A DNA stretch of 64,000 nt, taken from positions 1,790,465 through 1,854,464 of the forward strand of contig VZRZ01001217.1 of NCBI GenBank assembly GCA_013398175.1, written 5' to 3'. Of this stretch, positions 1 to 11,622 are shown in pieces. Source of the stretch: Climacteris rufus (taxonomy: Eukaryota > Chordata > Aves > Passeriformes > Climacteridae). The notes beneath the pieces were generated by a model. That model had not been told where the DNA came from. It made no database searches and saw only the letters and a list, made by a program, of their open reading frames with translations. The position numbers and the translations under genes were made by a program. The stretch's first letter is position 1, and each line of letters begins with the position of its first letter.

Positions 1-2135
1 AAACCATGAAACTCAAAGCCTGGCCTTGTTTTTCTATCAAACCCCTTTGGCAAACGAGTGGCCTCAACTTCAGTTGGTGAATTACCCTCTGCCCCCTCCT
101 AGCACTGCTGATTTTCATCAGTTTGATCACATAATGCACAAGCTGGTGTGGGTTTGGCCAGTCTGATAAAGCAGGATCTGCAGCAAATAAGGAACCTGGA
201 ATTAGCTAGATTTGGTGTGATGTGGATGGTGATGATGGAGGAAAAATGGTTATAGAGTGGAGAAAAGTCACAGAACCAACAGCTGTGCCAGGTAAAGAAA
301 ATCTCAGTCCTAAATTAATCTGAGAGTAGAGAGTAGCAAGGGAAAGTGATTATGAGAGATCCCTACCCTGTTGATTAGGTATTTCAGAACAGCATCTGGC
401 TGCAGTCTGGTATCAGTATTTGGGTTTTGCAGTGGGTAATTCTGCCTTATTCATTAAAGTGCCAGATTCTCTGCTGCCAGTAGGATCCTCAACTTTAGTT
501 TGGGTGAACTGAAGTTTCTGTAAAAATAATTCAGGAGAAAGAATGCAGTAATCCTTCCTGGCTGTGACAGAAACAGGTCCAACAGTTTCCAGGTCTGCAG
601 AAGTCTGACAGGATTAAATGTTATAGTCCTAAAAAGACAGCAGGCTGTTTCAATACATCTTAGTTCCAGGTTTATGAACAGAGGGTTGTGGTTCCAAGGT
701 AAACTCACACATTTCTTACAGATGTGCAGACAGGTAGTTAAAATCTCCAGAAAGTGCACACAGTGAGGTTTGGATGAAGGCATGTTTTACCAACCTTCTA
801 AGTCAATATTTGAGCATTTCACCTTCGCTGTCTGTTTGAAAATCAAATGAAAAATCAAAATGCAAGCATCCAGTTGATGCTGTTTTGTGAAGGTCACCCA
901 CTCGTGTTCAGGAAAGCTCTCCAGTTATGATCTCCTTCCTGTAGAATCCTGGGTTTGGCAGCTTTCATGTGGTCAGAGCTGTACTGTTTTTCCATGTGCT
1001 CTCATTTTTAATCTGCATTTTTAAATGAATTCCTAAATACTTGAGACTCTTCCTTTATTCTCTCTGTAACCTGGCCTGTGTCTTCAGAAGACAATGTGTA
1101 ACTCAAGCCAGTCTAAGCAGTGAACATTCTCAGCTGGTTTTTTTTGGGAGGGTTACCTATGCGGTGAGTGGAAGTGGAACAGTCAGATCACTGCTAGTTG
1201 ATCCTAGGAGATCTAACTAGTCCTTGTTAGACTAATAGTTTTGCAGCTTCTCCTAACAAACTAGGCTGTTTCACAGGGAAAATTTAGTGCTGATGTAAAA
1301 GGCAAATCCTTATCCAACATCCTCATCTAAAAATCTGTTATACTTTGGTACTGTGGGTGATAAAGTACATTTGACCTCCTTTGAATTCTTCAGATCAAAT
1401 GAAGACATTTTTTATTGTCCTTCCTGCCTTTGGGGTGGCAAGATATCAGTAACATACTGTAGTCTGTAAGGGTACACCCCCTTGGTGTCCAAATGGAGGG
1501 GTTTTATGGTTGCTGTGGTGCTGTCAGCAGTGCTGACACTGATTCCAGCAAGCCAAGGGGTCGCTTAGTGTGGAGCCACTGCAGCCTGTCCATGATGACA
1601 GTGGACAAAGGCTGAGCAAGGCTTGACAGCAGGCCCTGGGAGCTGCTTCCCAAAGGAAACCATCCATCTCCCTTCACACTGACCTGGTTGCTGTGCTCTG
1701 TTCTAACTCCAGTGTGTGTAGCTGATGATTTCCTCTCTCTCCTGCATGTTGGGCCTTGGCAGCCCAGGCCATCTGTACATGGCAGATGGATTTGTCTGCA
1801 AGACTCGGGCTTGCTTCTGTTTAGGTTTCTTGAACCCTAGCTTTCCATAATAAATGTCTTGCTATAAATTCTTGGCTGACCAAAGAAGTTTGGCTAATCC
1901 TGACTTCTGGATGCTTATCAAAACCAAAGCTTGAATTTCATCCCCTGTGAATCCTAGTCTATTTTTAATGCTGCTGTTTGGAAGCATGGCTCCATGTGCT
2001 CTTAATAAAACAGTGGAAACAACATGTAAACAAACTTAAAAACTATTATTTTTTTTTTAGAGACCCAACTTATTTGTAAATAATCTACACCAGATGTTGG
2101 CCATGACATAAATTCCCTCTATTAATATCTTTTTA
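1..2135. other. Unique non-coding DNA, no gene seen
   Basis: Moderately AT-rich unique sequence. The longest open frame is about 110 codons on the minus strand (454-783); it has no recognisable domain and ordinary base composition. A T10 run lies at 2049-2058 and an isolated AATAAA at 1849-1854, but nothing upstream reads as a transcript end. No repeat family is recognised. This is either intergenic or intronic. Confidence 0.7.
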
Positions 2136-2215
2136 TATGGCCTTGGACAAATCACAAGTCTGTGCCTTGGTTGCCCAGCCAAGAAAAGGTGTGGTAGCTT
2201 CTGAGGACATGAATG
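2136..2215 (+). repeat. MIR-type SINE core relic
   Basis: The stretch reading approximately GGCCTTGGACAAATCA, followed by CTGTGCCTTGGTTGCCC, resembles the MIR core in the order 'ACCTTGGGCAAGTCA ... CTGTGCCTCAGTTTCCC'. The match is diverged and short, with no A/B-box head or tail, so this is a fragment at best. The family is old and shared by amniotes, so a relic in a bird is plausible. An alignment to a MIR consensus would settle it. Confidence 0.45.
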
Positions 2216-5200
2216 CTTCAGGAACAAGGATTATTTAAATAACTAAAAGACAACATTTGTTCTTAGACCATAGCAATGAGTACTGGAACTAGAAGGTTGT
2301 AAAAGCGTATTTCTGATACTTACACAAATGTCAGTTTGGTGGCACTTGTAATGAAGGCACAGCACAACAGTCCAGTCTGTGTGCTTATATATTTAATTTA
2401 TATTTTGGATGATGCTGCTTGTAGCTGTGTTGAAGTCACTGGCCAAATGGTTAGGGCAGAGCTGGCCTGTTCATGCTTTAAAGTTGTTTTTTTTAGAAAG
2501 AAACCTGAGGTACACCTGCTTGGAATGTGATTTTTATTTAAGGCTGTGATTTTCTGGAGCTGGAGCCTAATGTCAGGATGATGAGTAAGATTTGCAAAGA
2601 GACTTGAATCTCCTCCCCAAGGCATCCTCCTGGTCATCAGATCCTGCTCCATGATGTGTGCACCACTAGTCTGAATTTCAGGCTTTTGAGCCAGACACAA
2701 AGACAGTGAATTTTCTGACTTGTGTTGCTGTTGAAGCAGATAAAGAAAGTAGCCTGCATTTCCTAAAGTGTTCAGGCTTATTCACTGACTCAAAAACACA
2801 GCAGGAGAAGTTTACTTTTGGTCTGGGACAAGGTGAGGGGGCTTTTCCCTCCCAAAGCCAAATTCTTGTGTTACAGTTGCTTGTTTTGGTGTCTAAGTGG
2901 GAACTGTTGGGAGCAAAGTTGTTTCCAAGACCTCTGTGCAGTGGTTACATGGAGAGGTAACAGTGGTGAGGAAATATATATTTTTGCAGTCACAATTTGA
3001 ATCAAATGAAACCAGGTTTTGTTAAATCTCTGCTGTGCCCCCAGCAGAGTGGGCACAGTAGGATACAGCTTCTTGCTGAGCTTCAGGTTTTCCCTCTCCC
3101 AAATAGCAAATTTCTCAAATGCTCAGTGCACATTCAGCCCCATTGCCAAATGGGATCTGTAAGGCCTAAAGTGAGGCATCAGCTAAACATAAGTCCTATA
3201 TCAATGTATTTTTTTAGTGAAAGTGTCAGTATTTCTTCATCCCTCATATCACTTGTCCTGTTCTTGTTGCTGAGCATGAAGAGCTTCTCCGTTTTCTTGT
3301 ACTATTGAAAATATCAAACCTTTATTCCAGTGTCTTTTTGGTGCTGCCTAGGTTTTCATTTTAGATTAGTTTGCTCTCATTGACTTTTCCACTACCATAT
3401 GCAAAAAAAAAAACAAAAGAAAAAAGACCAGATGTGTGGATCAGCTGTAATACAAAGCTTCCCAGGCCCAGAATTCAGCAGGAAAAATGTATCCAATGGA
3501 GCAGCAGCTGTGCTGCTCCCCTCCAGTGCTCCTCAAGGAGAGATAAAAGAGCCTCTGGCCTGTCAGGCACAGTTTAAACCCTCCCATGTTTTCCTTCATC
3601 CCCACACAAAGCAGCAGTGTGGGTTGTAGCTGCACACCTGCAGCTGTGTTCCACTTTGACCTTTCTTGTCATTGCTGCCAAAAAATAGATCTCGACAATA
3701 ACAGAAGAAGCCGGTAAGGTTCAGAAAACAAGAGCGGTGTCTCATTTCTCCTGTATTATTTCCACATCTGAGGGGTGAGTGTGAAAGAGGAAGCAGAGCT
3801 GATGTGCAGGTGGAATTGGAATGGGGAAGATTTAGCAGCATGCACAGAGGAGCAGTCAGATGCCACTCAATTTCTGAGGAGTTTTTCTGCCAGAACTAGG
3901 CATTCTTTCTAATAGGGTGGACGTTTTCCTTCATAATATGGACTGTGGCCATTTTCTCCCTTTAAAACAAGTGCAGTTTACTGAAAAGCTTCCCTAATCC
4001 TCTTTTTTCATTGTTGACTTGAAATGGGTACCAGATTGGCAACTCCATCTCCCCCAGCAGAGCTGTTGGCAGGTGGCTCCAGCAACAGGCTCAGCTACCA
4101 AAGGAGGTATTTCCCTTCACCTCTGATGTCTCTGGTTGCTGAATTCTCATTGCTGAGCCAATCCAGCCAAGCTTCCTGAACTGTTTCTTTAGCTTCTTGC
4201 AGGACCATGCAATTTTTATTCCTGTTACAGCTCCCTCCCTCAAACATCCAACAAGGGCTCTTCCGTGTATGTTTGCTTGCACTTAGTGCTGTTTTTCCTG
4301 TATCCCCTCTCCTCTCAGTGCAGGGAAGAAAGGATCAATTCTGCCCCTTTTATTTGTAGTGTTTCCAAGATACAAATCTAACCTTAGCACAAGTTTTGCG
4401 CAAAGCCTGCTGGATTCAGTGAATCTTTGGCTCACATTCTGAATTGCATGAACTCACTCTCCTCCATTCTCCTAGCTCCCCACATCTTATGGATCATTAT
4501 ATCCTGACCATTTCTGCAGTGTTTTCTTCCCAGAATACATTCATTACTTGTGGTTGAACATATGCAGTAGGTTGCAGGAGCCATGTAAGAAAAGCATTAA
4601 TAACCACCCTAAAAATGGGATTCTCAGTTAAACATACATTTGCTTAATCTGCAAACAGGACTAAGTCCTGAACACGAGATTGATTCCTGGGAACATCAGG
4701 TTGTTGCCAGTGGCACGGGTTCCCTTTGGACATAAACTAACAGATGAAAATTGTCTCTATTTTGCAAACCTTCAGAGACCATGGTATAAGTATGAAGCAA
4801 GTCCACCCCATAACTTACTTTATGTTTTTAGAAGCAGCCCCCTTTTCCCCTTGTTGTATGTGTGGTACTTGAGCCTTCAGTAAAAGAAACTGGATTCAGA
4901 CTAACTCTGTTGGTTCAGTGGTCTGGACTGCACCTTCTTTCCCCCTCTTTGTCATATATGCAGCCATACCTAGGACTGGGAGGAGTGGGTTTGCTGTCAC
5001 TGAGCTCCTTGCTCCTGGATTGAAAGCACTTGGGGATTTTGGTTTTAGAATGGAGGCTCAGCTTGTACCTCAGGCTGCTTTCAGGAAGGGTCACAGGGAT
5101 AAATGTGAACCCAGGGAAGGTCTGCATTAGAAACCACCCAGCAATTCAGCACACAAGTGGTCTTGTTTGAGTCAGCTGGAGAGTTACAGCCCAGTTCAGG

Positions 5201-8200
5201 GAGGAGAAGAATGAGCTGGCTTATCCCATGGACCGACCCCTTCCTTGGGGAGGGAAGTGTTCACCAGGTATTAACATACGTGGGTATTTGGGTTAATTTT
5301 GCAGTGTAATTTGTAGGCTTTGCCACACTCCGTATCTCATCTTTTTCAGGCAAGCCAGCCTTTTTATTCCAAAATAAAAAAGTAGAAAAAATTTCCCCCC
5401 TTGCCCTCACTTATTTCCACCACCAACCTCCCTCTCAATTTGGGCAAACAAAAACATTCAGGTAAAACTTTCCCAAATGAGCTTTGTGACTTGGGGGATA
5501 AAAAATGTAATTGCCATGTTCAAGGAAAATAGACATTTTCCTCTAATTAAAAATCCAGTTTTCCGTGGGGGTGAGGGGAAAGTGAAGTTTAACATCTCTA
5601 GTCGTGTGCTTGAAGTGTGTGGGGAAAATTCCACAGAAAGCAGCTGCTTGAATGAGCAAGCAGAGACAGCTAGAGAGCTCAGACTTCTTAGGCTGCACAT
5701 GCATGGTCTGCTGCCTGCTTTTTAACATCCCTTAGAGATGGTATTATTTGTCTTTTTCCTTCTTTTATTGTGGAATTTTCTCCCCTTTCCTAACCATCTT
5801 TAGATAATTTAGAAAAAATGTGAAAAAGGTAGGGAAGGGAAGGGCAGATAAAACTAGTTTATTTTTGATTAATTATTCAGCTTCTTATTTTATGTGGAAA
5901 CTTTCAGCAGTGACTTCTCCTCTCACCCCTGTGATGGAGATCCAGATTGGCTGCCTGTAGCTGTGCTAATCCAGCATCTTTCTGCCATAATAGTCTGCCT
6001 GATGTTCCTTGTGATTGTAAGCAGTGAGTTTGGCTCTGCAGTTTCGGAATCCAGATGCAGAGCCAGGTGAATGAGGGAAGTGAGCACAGGCTCTGGGGAA
6101 CAGCCACGCTTGCCTCCATCCTGCTGTGTGTTGGTGGCACAGCCCTCGGCCCGAGGGGAAGAGCGGGGACACAAAGAAGGTTCTGTGGCTTTCACAGTGG
6201 TTGTCCTCTTTCAGGGTGGGTTTTTTCTTTACTGCTTTGAAGGCCTATTTCATGGGACAGTTCACAGAATCAATGCAGCTCATCAGCAAATGGGTGCTAT
6301 GTGCAGCAGGCCTGTGAGAGGGCAGGCATTTGTTTTCCCTGCACGTCAGGGGCTTTCAATCCTGCCCCAACACTGGACGGGTTGTCCTGCTGCAGATCAG
6401 GAGAGGCTTCTGCATAACCTGAATTTTGTGCAGCGAATCAGAGTTGATTCTATAGATACAGTTGATGCTTATCTCTGATTAGAATCCTGGCAGAATATTT
6501 TTTGATTCTGCCAACATTCAGGCCACAACTGATTAATAAGCATCAGGTGCTAAAGTTCAGAGATGAAGCTACATCCATGCCAAGGCTTAAATTATCCTCT
6601 TTTCTTCCCTACACATCTGAATGCATATAAAGGCTGTGGTAAATGCCCCATTTTAGACTTTGTAGCTCATGTTTGTTTAAAAAACTATGAGCTCCAGAGG
6701 GTAGGCTTTGCTTGTAAAATAAACAGCCACCCATTTGATATCCATTAATGCATAGAAACTTAAATAGGAGAGACTTGTACAAAGAGGCTGAGGCAATGCC
6801 TGGGTGTCCGTGCCCAGTGTTTGGCAGCGGTTTTGTCTGTGTTTTGGAGTCAGCCTGAGGCTTTCCAGGGTGGTGGATCAGCCCCCAGAGATCTGACCAA
6901 ACACAGAGATGTTCTAGAAGCAGCAGTTTGGGGAGGCTCTCTCTTTTTGTTTCCTTCTGAGCATTTTTGTGAGGGCTTGCTTCTGTCTTCTCTGTAGCCC
7001 TAGGGGCCAGGGATGCATTTTTGTACTTTCTGAGATTGGAAAACGTTGGAGTTGTGAGCAGAATGTATCCAGGACATTTCTCCAACAAGAGGAACAGTGC
7101 AAAGGATTGTGCTGCTGGATGGTCATGACAGTGGCATCGTGTTACCCCAGCTTGCTGTCACATGGATGATCCACAAGTGGATCACTTGGTTGTGTTTTGT
7201 TACCTAAATTTCAACTATTTTTTGAATTATTATTGCTATTTTTTATCCTGTATCAGTACCTTCTCTCCAGTTTTCACTGACTTAAGCAAAATGAGTATGA
7301 CACAGCTTTTGCTCCTCGTCTTGTCTGCTTTCATTTCTAATTGCTTGGAGATCTTTTCAATATGTTTTATTTTGCTATATTTATTTTTCACGTTGCCTAG
7401 TTCAGTAGCAGTGTGATATCACTTAGAACCTCTAGGAACTGCTGTAATATAAATATCAGTAAACAGAAATGTGGAAAAAGAAGAAAACTGGCCTACAAAT
7501 GGGCCCAGGCTGGAATTTGAAACTCGTGTGGTTCATGTGGTTTGCTGTTGTCTAGGGAAGTGACCATGATGTTCTGTTGCCCCAGCTCTTGGGTCAGACC
7601 TGCTTTAGCCTTTTGCATGTGACAAACCTGATGGTTTCTTTCTTTCAAATGCTTTTCTAGTGCTCTAGAAAGGGCTTGCACAGACAGAGATACCAGCTAA
7701 ATACTCTCTCATGGCACAGTTATCTTGCACAGGGACCTGATAGTTACTTTGCTGTTTAACTTTTCTCTGTGAGGATTTACTTCTGTTGTGTTCTTGGCAC
7801 AGCTTTTTATTGCTGACTTCTCCTAAATGTAGATAGTTTTGCCTCACTTTATGTTAAGGAGCTCAGACCCCAGTTGATTCCAGGTAGTACACAGTCAAGA
7901 GACAATAGTCTTAATTAATGGACAAATCAGTTCACACTAACTGATGATCTGGTCTCAGCCAGGTTTAAATATTTTGTTCTAAATGGCTTATCAAAGGTTA
8001 AACTGTGACTACCCAGTTATTTAAGGAGTGAAAGCTGCATATCCATGAACTTTGGTCCTCTGTTTCTGTCACTCAGCAACACAGTCTGTCTTAAAATGAG
8101 GATGACATTGCACTGTCTATAGAGCAAACTACTAGAAATGGGGGTTTTGGTCCATATTTTTTGATATGTCTGTGTATGGAAAGCCAGCAGGAAAAACTCT

Positions 8201-8334
8201 GCCCACGTTTACACATATGCAACCCAAGTTTGCAGTGAACTGAGCGGAAAATGCTGTCCTGAGTACACAAATGTATTAGAAAACATGTGTGCTTTATAAG
8301 GATTGTACTACTGGTTTTCAGCATGGTTTTATTT
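2216..8334. other. Unique non-coding DNA with small A-rich and T-rich tracts
   Basis: No gene or repeat family is recognised. An A-rich tract lies at 3402-3426, and T/pyrimidine-rich sequence runs through about 7205-7400. The longest open frame (about 160 codons, minus strand, 6609-7088) overlaps other open frames and has no domain signature. The open frame on the plus strand at 6071-6478 overlaps three others in different frames, which argues against real coding. The region is probably intergenic or intronic. Confidence 0.65.
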
Positions 8335-8590
8335 AATGAAAGTTAACATGATCTATGGTAATTATTTGTGCAGTTATGAGGCTTTGTTGACGTAAGCATG
8401 CAGTCGTGAACCCGCTTCTAGCACATGGTTTTAATTTTTGCTTTGTTACTTTCATGATTTGACACTCTTAGCCAAATAAAATATTTTTTGAGAATTGATT
8501 AATGAACATTCCCTGATTTATAACAAGGCTGATTTATAGAGCATTAATAATGAACAGCAAAGTTTACCCTAAGATGACTTAGGCTTTCAT
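8335..8590. promoter_or_regulatory. Candidate conserved non-coding element, homeodomain-rich
   Basis: AT-rich sequence dense in transcription-factor cores: GTTAAC at 8342-8347, TAATTATTTG at 8359-8368, the CRE-like TGACGTAA at 8388-8395, and TGATTAATGA (PBX/HOX-like) at 8496-8505, with more ATTAAT cores after it. There is no repeat signature and no open frame. It resembles developmental enhancers in motif make-up, but conservation cannot be measured from one sequence. AT-rich DNA also yields such motifs by chance. Confidence 0.35.
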
Positions 8591-9515
8591 TTCTGGTAGC
8601 TTACTAATGTGGAAGGTGGCAGAAGATAGCAAAAACATTGTCATGAAAAAGGCACGGCAAAATTCCAGATTTGTTCCACAGGAATCCAGGAATGGGAACA
8701 CTCTTACTATGTGTGCTACTGTTTGTGCAGTCCTGTCTTCAGGTGGCTGCAGCAGGTCTGGAGCAATCTGCTGTGGAAATAGTAGTTCTCATTCTTTCAA
8801 TAGCATTTTCTAGCCTAATAACGTAGGTGACTTGTGGTGGAAGGGAACTAAACTTGGTGATCTTATGAGCTGCCACCTTGGTGAACTGGCTGTGTTGATG
8901 TCTACACATGTGGCTTCACCCAGACATGGGGATCTGGGCAAAATGAGACACCTCCTGGTCTTCAGAAAACCAATGCATTCTGCATCTGGTGCTGCAGCAG
9001 GATGAGTAAAAGGCTGACAGCTTTCTGGCATGCTCCCTCTGCAGACATGACATTTGTGGAAATGTAATTACATTTCATAAAACAAAAGAGAATTACAACA
9101 AACTGGAAAAGAAACACAAACTCAGTTGACACAAAGTATCTTATAAGATAGAATAATAACCATATTAGCATGAATTATATAATAGTTCACACTGTAGTTC
9201 TGCTGTCTGAATTTAACAATATAAAAATCCATTATTTTGTTCTATTTCTTCCTGCAGCAGTGAACATTTTGCTTGATTTTTTTCTCTGTGGAGTCTGTGC
9301 CTGGTGACTGGCCTGGTTTGTTCCTGTTGCAGGTTTAGTAAACTGCAACAGCTTGAACTTCTATGCATCTCAGGGTAACAACATCCCAGTCTGAATACAG
9401 CAGGATGTCCAGCAAGATGAAATGACTGTAGGTGATGAGATGGTGGGGTTGTTTCTCCTTGTTTGCTGTGCTCTGGCCTGTCACTGCTGGCTCCTGTCAC
9501 AGGAGCCTGGTGGCA

Positions 9516-9530
9516 CCTGCCAGAGGGCAG
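9516..9530 (+). promoter_or_regulatory. CTCF-like motif (weak)
   Basis: CCTGCCAGAGGGCAG fits the core AGRKGGCRS part of the CTCF consensus, with deviations in the 5' half. A similar string (CTTGCCAGAGGGCAA) occurs at 30246-30260. Single-sequence motif matches of this quality are common, so binding is speculative. Confidence 0.2.
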
Positions 9531-9959
9531 TGGCCCTTCCACTTGCGTTGGGTTCAAACCAGTGCCCTGCACCTGAAAAGCAATGCAGGCTGCAGCCAGC
9601 TCCTTACTTATGGAGATTTTCTCTATTGTGGGGAGTGAGTTTATAGTCTCCTATTTAAACTTCCTCCATTTTGCAGCCTCGCTTTCTTGCTTCAGGGCAA
9701 AATTCTCAAGCAATTTGTGCTCTGTCTCTTCCCACCAGACTGAAAATATCATTAGATATTCCTGCTGGCCTAGCAGTTCTCTAACTTGCCGTTTTGCTGC
9801 TTCTCCTGTTCCAAACCATACAGAGGCAAGACATGCTTTCATTTGTTTATTGTAGAAAAAAATCAGAGTTTCAACTCTCAGCAGATGTTATGGAAAGTTT
9901 TAGACCAATACTTGATTTAAGCTGCCAATCAATTCTCTGTGTTGGCTCAGTTATAGGGC

Positions 9960-9974
9960 AAAAAAAAAAAAAAA
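9960..9974 (+). repeat. Poly-A homopolymer (A15)
   Basis: A run of fifteen A residues. No gene-like or retrocopy-like sequence is seen immediately upstream, so it is better read as a simple repeat than as the tail of a processed pseudogene. Confidence 0.85.
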
Positions 9975-11597
9975 TCCAAGTATCCCACAGCTCAGGCTCT
10001 TCCCCAGTTTTCTTATGGCCAACAAGGAAGATGTTGCCATGAGCTGTGTCTTCAGGACAGCAGGTGGTTTTTCCAAGCTAATCTGGACCATACACAGCCC
10101 ATCTGTGGGAAGAGGGATTCGCTCTCAGTACTTGAGTGCCAGCAGAATATCCAGTTCCATGGTGAAGTGTATTCCTTAACACTGGTTTCCAAGCTTCCCT
10201 CTGCTCCTAAGGAGGAATTATTGCACTAAGGCTGCTGGTGTAGTGTGGTCTGCTGTAGTGGAATAACTCTCAGGTGTTACCTGGTTCTGTGCCGTCAGAA
10301 ATAGGTTTTCCTCTTGAGTTGCTGTGATTCCTGGCTTTTCCATATAAACCTTTGGAGTTGGGAAATCAAACGTCATGGAGAAATGGAAGAGAATACAGCT
10401 TCTGTTGTGCAGCAGATGCAGCTGAGCCCCGTGGCTGTGCTACTCAGGCCCCACAGCGTCTGTGGGTGCAGCTCCGGTGCTGCTGTCCAAGCATTTGTAG
10501 CACTGCTTGTTGTAACAAGGATTACAGTGGGCAGCATAGCAGAACACCCACTTTTCATCTGAAATTGCAAAACTTTGCTCTAAGGGGCTATTGTCCCCTT
10601 ACATGTTGCCTTGCTCTCTCTGGCATTAAATTCTCTGAGCAGCAGTGGAATAATAATCTTCTGTGTGTGTATTCTGCATTAGTCCCTATTCAAAGCTTAA
10701 GACATAGCCTGGAAATAAGCCAAAAAAAAAAGTGAATTAGTGGATCTGGGTGATGTTCAGTTTTTTGTGGTTTTGGGGGTTGTTTTTTTTCCTATTTTAA
10801 TTTTAATAGCTACCCCAAAGATCTACTTGCTCAAATATGGGATTGGTATCTCCTGTTTGAGCTGGTCTGTTTGGCATAATTGACATGTGAGTACGTGCTT
10901 AGGGAGCTTGTAAACACTGCAGTGCTAATACAAGAATAGAGATACAAGGTGCTAACACATTTCAGGAATAATGCTTGGGAACACAGGGTTCAGCTTGACC
11001 TACTTCTCATTAGCTTCAGTCTTTAAAAGCAAAACAAAAGAGTACAATATTATTTAATTTTCTGGAGCGCTTAAAAAAGCTCCTGGAACTTTTCATTGGA
11101 AATAGAGACTAGGAGAAAATGCCTGAAAACCTCACAGTATGGTAAAGAAAGCAAGCGTATGATCACTAGTCAGAACAAGTTAAATAATTACAGAAAAACA
11201 ACCAGAAAATAAAATGAAGGGATACTGCATCATCAATTTTACTAATAACAAATGCAGTCCATGTTAAGAAGTTTCACACTGAAGTCATTTTCACTTGCTG
11301 TTTGATAACAGTGGAGCAATAATATACTATATAGCATGATTCTATTGATAAGAAATAAGAGTGCAGATTTTAAATACCATGTGGTTGACTTTTCAAGGTG
11401 TTACGATAGAACTGACACTGGAAATATCAGACTTTTTGGATGAGAAACTTTCCAAAGCTGCTCGGTATTCCTGCCAGAACTCACTGCCCTCAGCACTGTG
11501 TCTGCTGCCACTGGGATCTCAGCTTTTTTAGAACTGAAAATAGTGCATCTGCTAGCCAGAGACAGGCTCACCACCTCACTAAAAGTGCAAAAATTTA

Positions 11598-11622
11598 TTA
11601 GAAACTGTAGAAAAGTTTCTAA
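11598..11622. repeat. Short inverted repeat, 9-bp arms
   Basis: TTAGAAACT (11598-11606) and its exact reverse complement AGTTTCTAA (11614-11622) flank a 7-nt loop. Stems of this length are expected a few times in a window this size, so no function is claimed. Confidence 0.6.

Noticed and set aside
6609..7088. 159-codon minus-strand open frame
   Set aside because: No domain or family resemblance, and overlapping frames on the other strand. Length is compatible with chance in 64 kb.
8834..8990. Possible CR1 3'-end similarity
   Set aside because: Only short strings resemble CR1. The ordered landmarks present in the accepted copies are missing.
9960..9974. Poly-A run as the tail of a processed pseudogene
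   Set aside because: No gene-like sequence or polyadenylation signal is recognised immediately upstream, and no target-site duplication is seen.
11598..11622. Functional reading of 8-9 bp hairpins (also 17032, 20583, 40623)
   Set aside because: Perfect stems this short with small loops are expected a few times in 64 kb, so they are listed only as repeats.
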